Source of the DNA: Dehalococcoidia bacterium | Lineage (GTDB): Bacteria; Chloroflexota; Dehalococcoidia; GIF9; AB-539-J10 | Direction of reading: 5' to 3' | DNA: 10,198 nucleotides | Assembly (NCBI GenBank): GCA_029859145.1 | Contig: JAOUDT010000030.1 | Span: 1 to 10,198 of the forward strand | In this document: piece by piece, positions 7,297 through 10,198 of the stretch | How the letters are laid out: each line of letters opens with the position of its first letter | Position numbering within the stretch: position 1 is the stretch's first letter | The notes under the pieces: generated by a model | Told to the model about the DNA's origin: nothing | What the model saw: only the letters and a program-made list of their open reading frames with translations | Databases searched by the model: none | Translations under genes and position numbers: made by a program

Positions 7297-8285
7297 TGTG
7301 GATATCTCTCTAGTGCAGCATTAAGCACGGCGCCTATTAGTTGTCTATGAGTCCATCCCAATTTGTCGGCCATAATGACCAGGTCGCTGTGGGTACCCAG
7401 TCCCGGCAGAGGATTTATTTCGAGAAAGTAGGGCACTCCCCCTGCGCTGATACGGAAGTCCACGCGTGCAAAGTCACGGCACCCGAGAGCCTCAAACGCC
7501 TTGAGGCTGGCAGTTTGTATACGTTCCAGTACCTTCTCCTCCAGACCAGCCGGGCACTCATAATCAACCAACTCCAGATAGTTGCGTTTCACCTCAAGGG
7601 TATAGAGAAAACAGTCGTTCCTTTGTCTCGGAAGTATGCGCATCACGCCCAGGACCTTGGGTGGTGAATTGCCTATGATGCCCACAGTAACCTCGTCACC
7701 CAAGATAATCCTTTCCATCATTACTGGTTGGCGATACTTATCCAGCAAGCACTCTATTACCTCATTCGCCTGTTTGGCGTCTTCCACAAGCGAAGTGAGG
7801 CGAATTCCCTTGCTTGAGCCTTCATACGCTGGCTTAATGATAGCCGGGAAAAGGGAACGGCAACGGTTGATCTCATGCAGCTCTCGTCTATCATTGATTA
7901 CGCGCCAGGTCGGCGTGCTCACCCCTTCTAATGCGACCAACTTTTTGGTCAGAGGTTTGTCCAGGCACACGGCAAGACATTGTGGATCGGAACCGGAATA
8001 GGGCATGTTCAGCATCTCGAGGATTGAAGGCACCTGAGCTTCTCGGCCGCGGTAGGTACCTCGTCCTTCAGCGATGTTGAAGACAAAATCTACCTTCTCT
8101 TGAAGGATCTTGCTCAGAAACTCCCGGCCACCGCCAAGCATGGTTACTGCGTGCCCCTCAGCCTCGAGAGATGTGGCTATGAGCTCCACAGTTTCCAAAG
8201 AGTCATATTCTTCGCAAATATCATCGCAGCTGGCTTGCGGGGGCGTGATCGTCTCCTTCAGGTCATATGACAAGCCTATCCTCAT
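7281..8285 (-). CDS. ATP-grasp ligase A, D-Ala-D-Ala ligase-like
   Basis: The 334-residue protein is close in length and motif order to D-alanine-D-alanine ligases: VFNIAEGRGTYRGREAQVPS (68-87), IIKPAYEGSSKGI (149-161), MMERIILGDEVTVG (189-202), RVDFR (274-278) and FLEINPLPGLG (287-297). The EGSS loop and EINPLPG metal site are well kept, so it should be an active ATP-dependent carboxylate-amine ligase. Its start is strongly supported: AGAAGGAG stands about 6 bases before the ATG at 8285, which also forms an ATGA overlap with the kamA stop. Its place between kamA and a second ATP-grasp gene argues for ligation of beta-lysine or a derivative rather than cell-wall D-Ala-D-Ala, but a housekeeping Ddl cannot be excluded from sequence alone. 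Confidence 0.88.
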   Translation of the reverse strand: MRIGLSYDLKETITPPQASCDDICEEYDSLETVELIATSLEAEGHAVTMLGGGREFLSKILQEKVDFVFNIAEGRGTYRGREAQVPSILEMLNMPYSGSDPQCLAVCLDKPLTKKLVALEGVSTPTWRVINDRRELHEINRCRSLFPAIIKPAYEGSSKGIRLTSLVEDAKQANEVIECLLDKYRQPVMMERIILGDEVTVGIIGNSPPKVLGVMRILPRQRNDCFLYTLEVKRNYLELVDYECPAGLEEKVLERIQTASLKAFEALGCRDFARVDFRISAGGVPYFLEINPLPGLGTHSDLVIMADKLGWTHRQLIGAVLNAALERYPQCVCV

Positions 8286-9649
8286 CTGGAACTCCTTCTG
8301 ACCCGGACTGGCAACGGTTCTTGAGGCACCGTCGCACTGGCACCACCGGCGGGGTATGACCCCTCAGTAGTCATCTCGGTACTCTTTGGCTTGGCAGGGT
8401 TTCGATAATGGAAGATGCGTTGCTCATAATTTCGCAGCACAAGCTCATCTTCAGTTTGTGCCAGAACATAGTCTGGTTGGAGAGGGACCTTGCCACCGCC
8501 TCGGGGCAGGTCTATTACGAAACTCGGAATAGCCAGCCCTGATGTGTGCCCGCGCATTCCCTCAATTATCTTTATGCCGGTCTCCACAGGTGTGCGGAGG
8601 TGCTCAGTGCCCTGTACCTCATCACATTGAAAGAGATAGTAAGGGCGCACCTTTATTTTGAGAAGCGCATGGCATAGTGTCGTCTGAGCTTCAACGGTGT
8701 CATTAATGCCGCGCAGCAAGACACACTGATTGTTTACTGGAACGCCACTCCGCACCAGACGGTCACATGCCTCAGCAGCTTCGGGAGTTATCTCCCGGAC
8801 ATGGTTGAAATGTGTATTGAGCCATATGGGACTGTACTTGGCCAGCATACTGCACAGTTCATTGTCTATGCGCTGGGGCAGCACCACAGGGAACCTAGTG
8901 CCGATACGGATAATTTCGACATGCCTTATCCTTCTTATCCGGCCAATGATGTTCTCAAGATGGCGGGTAGAGAGCGTCAAAGGATCACCGCCGGAGATGA
9001 TTACATCCCGGACAGCCTTGTGCCGGCTTATGTAGTCTATCATGGCGTCGACTTCGGCAGGGGACCGCACCCAACCGCCATTTCTCCATTCTCTCTTACG
9101 CGTGCAGTGGCGACAAAGCATGGGGCAGATATCAGTGAACACTAGAAGTACCCGGTCAGGGTAACGGTGGACCAGCCCAGGAACTACTGTGTCCTTTTTT
9201 TCATCCAGCGGGTCCTCTAGACCCATCGACCCCATAGTCATCTCCATGATAGAAGGTACCGCCTGCTTTCTTATCGGGTCATCGGGGTCTTCAGGATTGA
9301 TTAGCGACAGATAGTAGGGAGTCACAGATAGCGGATAGCGCATGGTCACCAGTCTGAGTTGCGCTTGTTCTTCAGTAGACAAAGGGACGAATTGGGCTAG
9401 TTGCTCGACGCGGGTTATTCTGTTTCGGAACTGCCACTTCCAGTCATTCCAGAGGTTATCTGGAATATCTTGAAAGAATCTGTATCTGGTCGTGGTTATT
9501 TTACTTGGAGGTTCCTCCTCCAGATCATCGGAGATGCTGCATTTGCCGGGAGGTTTCTCTTCGGGGTCGCTGTCACCGCGACTTTCCAAACAGCATTCCT
9601 CTGACTCATGCACCGGTTGACTTTTGAGTTTTGTCAGCGATGTTTTCAC
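8282..9649 (-). CDS. kamA: KamA family radical SAM aminomutase, probable lysine 2,3-aminomutase
   Basis: The 455-residue protein has the lysine 2,3-aminomutase signature. The cluster motif CPMLCRHC gives Cys175, Cys179 and Cys182. The SAM-binding ISGGDPL is at 218-224. GGGK supplies the PLP lysine, Lys387. Asp343 (QCDEVQG) and Asp380 (VIDLP) match Asp293 and Asp330 of the clostridial lysine enzyme, which hold the substrate's side-chain amine; in glutamate 2,3-aminomutase these are reported to be Lys and Asn. Conversion of L-lysine to beta-lysine is therefore the best call. About 50 acidic, low-complexity N-terminal residues and about 37 C-terminal residues extend beyond the core. The start is GTG at 9649 with GGAGG 13 bases upstream, slightly far. 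It is the first gene of the operon. Confidence 0.9.
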   Translation of the reverse strand: MKTSLTKLKSQPVHESEECCLESRGDSDPEEKPPGKCSISDDLEEEPPSKITTTRYRFFQDIPDNLWNDWKWQFRNRITRVEQLAQFVPLSTEEQAQLRLVTMRYPLSVTPYYLSLINPEDPDDPIRKQAVPSIMEMTMGSMGLEDPLDEKKDTVVPGLVHRYPDRVLLVFTDICPMLCRHCTRKREWRNGGWVRSPAEVDAMIDYISRHKAVRDVIISGGDPLTLSTRHLENIIGRIRRIRHVEIIRIGTRFPVVLPQRIDNELCSMLAKYSPIWLNTHFNHVREITPEAAEACDRLVRSGVPVNNQCVLLRGINDTVEAQTTLCHALLKIKVRPYYLFQCDEVQGTEHLRTPVETGIKIIEGMRGHTSGLAIPSFVIDLPRGGGKVPLQPDYVLAQTEDELVLRNYEQRIFHYRNPAKPKSTEMTTEGSYPAGGASATVPQEPLPVRVRRSSR

Positions 9650-9689
9650 TTAATTTGCTTTTCCTCCGTTACAAAAATTTATACTCGAT

Positions 9690-9708
9690 CTGAGCGATTC
9701 GCGCTCAG
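9690..9708. promoter_or_regulatory. Hairpin/inverted repeat in the kamA leader
   Basis: CTGAGCG (9690-9696) and CGCTCAG (9702-9708) form a perfect 7-bp stem with a 5-base loop. It lies 40 to 60 bases before the kamA start, inside the predicted transcript leader. It could be an operator or an RNA hairpin affecting translation. It is not followed by a T-run close enough for a confident terminator. Confidence 0.4.
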
Positions 9709-9782
9709 CGCCTTAGTTCTCCTACTCGTTATTCGTTTTTGTCCCCTTTCTTCGGTCAATTTCTGCCAGATACAGGAATTAC

Positions 9783-9811
9783 TTGACCTGAATTCCTTTC
9801 CATGTTATAAT
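9783..9811 (+). promoter_or_regulatory. Sigma-70 promoter toward the winged-helix gene
   Basis: TTGACC (9783-9788) and TATAAT (9806-9811) are separated by exactly 17 bases. This matches the consensus in 11 of 12 positions. Transcription would start near 9818 and run about 145 bases before the ATG at 9963. It faces the kamA promoter head-on. Confidence 0.7.
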
Positions 9812-9851
9812 CTACATGTTTTCAACTATATGAAATAGATTTCTTGACTTA

Positions 9852-9879
9852 ATTGTACATACCTTGTTTTAGTTGTCAA
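9852..9879 (-). promoter_or_regulatory. Sigma-70 promoter of the kamA operon
   Basis: On the minus strand TTGACA (9874-9879) is followed after 16 bases by TACAAT (9852-9857), a match in 11 of 12 positions. Transcription would start near 9845, leaving a leader of roughly 195 bases to the GTG at 9649. The CTTGAC/GTCAAG inverted repeat spans this promoter, making it a candidate operator. Confidence 0.65.
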
Positions 9880-9962
9880 GAGGTCTTAGCTTTGGCAAAA
9901 AAACTTTGTGAAAAAAAAGTTTGGGCGGTGATGGGGCCTGATTTTGGAAACGGGGTGTGACT

Positions 9963-10198
9963 ATGCCGGGATGGAAGTTTGTTACAAATCACGCTCTGGT
10001 GCTTTGCCAGATTGCTCAACAACCAAGGATTACTATTAGAGAGCTTTCTCTGACGATTGGCATTACGGAGAAGGCAATACACAGGATAATCACTGACCTT
10101 GAAGCCGACGGTTACGTTACCAAAATAAGAGAAGGCAGACGCCTGAGATATCGAATCAATCCTGATCTGTGTCTCCCCGATGAGATGCTGCAGGCTCA
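9963..10198 (+). CDS. Winged-helix transcriptional regulator (partial, cut by window end)
   Basis: The first 78 residues are present and the frame is still open at the window edge. The sequence begins MPGWKFVTNHALVL and contains a helix-turn-helix (about 24-47, ITIRELSLTIGITEKAIHRI) followed by the wing EADGYVTKIREGRRLRYRIN (48-67). This pattern is typical of short MarR-like/wHTH DNA-binding proteins whose N-terminus reads W-F-x-TNHA. The start is ATG at 9963 with GGGG about 8 bases upstream; an in-frame GTG at 9957 is possible. It is divergent from the kamA operon, with both promoters in the shared gap, so it may regulate the operon, itself, or both. The ligand, if any, is unknown. Confidence 0.82.
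   Translation, partial: MPGWKFVTNHALVLCQIAQQPRITIRELSLTIGITEKAIHRIITDLEADGYVTKIREGRRLRYRINPDLCLPDEMLQA

Larger units (their letters stand above)
9650..9962. other. Intergenic control region between kamA and the winged-helix gene
   Basis: This 313-bp gap separates two divergent genes. It holds the kamA Shine-Dalgarno (GGAGG, about 9663-9667 on the minus strand), a 7-bp hairpin (9690-9708), a plus-strand promoter (9783-9811), a minus-strand promoter (9852-9879), an inverted repeat CTTGAC/GTCAAG (9843-9848 and 9875-9880), and an A-rich patch around 9897-9918. No gene is supported here. Confidence 0.7.

Noticed and set aside
9608..9838. A plus-strand frame of 76 codons across the kamA start and leader
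   Set aside because: It overlaps the kamA start and its leader antisense, with phenylalanine-rich, low-information sequence and no family match.
9844..9872. A second plus-strand promoter, TTGACT-17-TTTTAG
   Set aside because: The -10 is poor, and the -35 coincides with the inverted repeat at the kamA promoter.
9931..9960. A nine-codon leader ORF just before the winged-helix gene
   Set aside because: It is too short to support and lacks repeated regulatory codons; chance is the simpler explanation.
9876..10082. A minus-strand frame antisense to the winged-helix gene
   Set aside because: It is a shadow of the plus-strand coding frame, which has a clear helix-turn-helix.

Overview
The window looks like a chromosomal piece of a bacterium. 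The 23S rRNA part is clearly bacterial, the tRNA is a bacterial-type initiator tRNA with CCA encoded, and several promoters match the sigma-70 consensus. Gene content (two D-Ala-D-Ala-ligase-like ATP-grasp genes with a KamA-type aminomutase, an archaeal-type dUTPase and UPF0200 kinase, a DUF3795 protein, and a DUF4070-type B12/radical SAM protein) together with the 23S sequence suggests Chloroflexota, perhaps Dehalococcoidia. That placement is inference from gene flavour, not from a tree.

Layout. 1-1294 is the 3' part of a 23S rRNA gene. An initiator tRNA-fMet gene follows 40 bp later (1335-1409), with no 5S gene between. A 10-bp-stem terminator lies just after the tRNA. A minus-strand DUF3795/zinc-ribbon gene (1469-2035) with a near-perfect promoter comes next. 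The tRNA 3' end is then repeated at 2222-2262 (31 bp identical, 41 bp with two mismatches) and a second terminator follows, so the DUF3795 segment is bracketed by direct repeats like an att-flanked insertion. A plus-strand radical SAM gene with a TTG start occupies 2406-3956. A deoxynucleotide group follows: dUTPase on the minus strand (3975-4490), then divergently a UPF0200 P-loop kinase (4735-5277) overlapping a dCMP deaminase (5274-5756) by 4 bp. A 51-bp double-stem palindrome sits in the dUTPase/kinase gap.

The right half is a tightly packed minus-strand operon read from 9649 down to 5817: a lysine-2,3-aminomutase-like radical SAM enzyme (KamA), two different ATP-grasp ligases, and a GNAT acetyltransferase, overlapping by 4, 16 and 89 bp. 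KamA keeps the two Asp residues that mark lysine specificity, so the predicted flow is L-lysine to beta-lysine, then one or two ATP-dependent ligations, plus N-acetylation. The product is unknown. It could be a beta-lysine-containing dipeptide or amide, an osmolyte, or a modification of a larger acceptor. This is the most interesting part of the window.

Upstream of kamA is a 313-bp AT-rich gap with two good promoters facing each other, one for the operon and one for a divergent winged-helix regulator gene (from 9963, cut off by the window end), which is a candidate controller of the operon.
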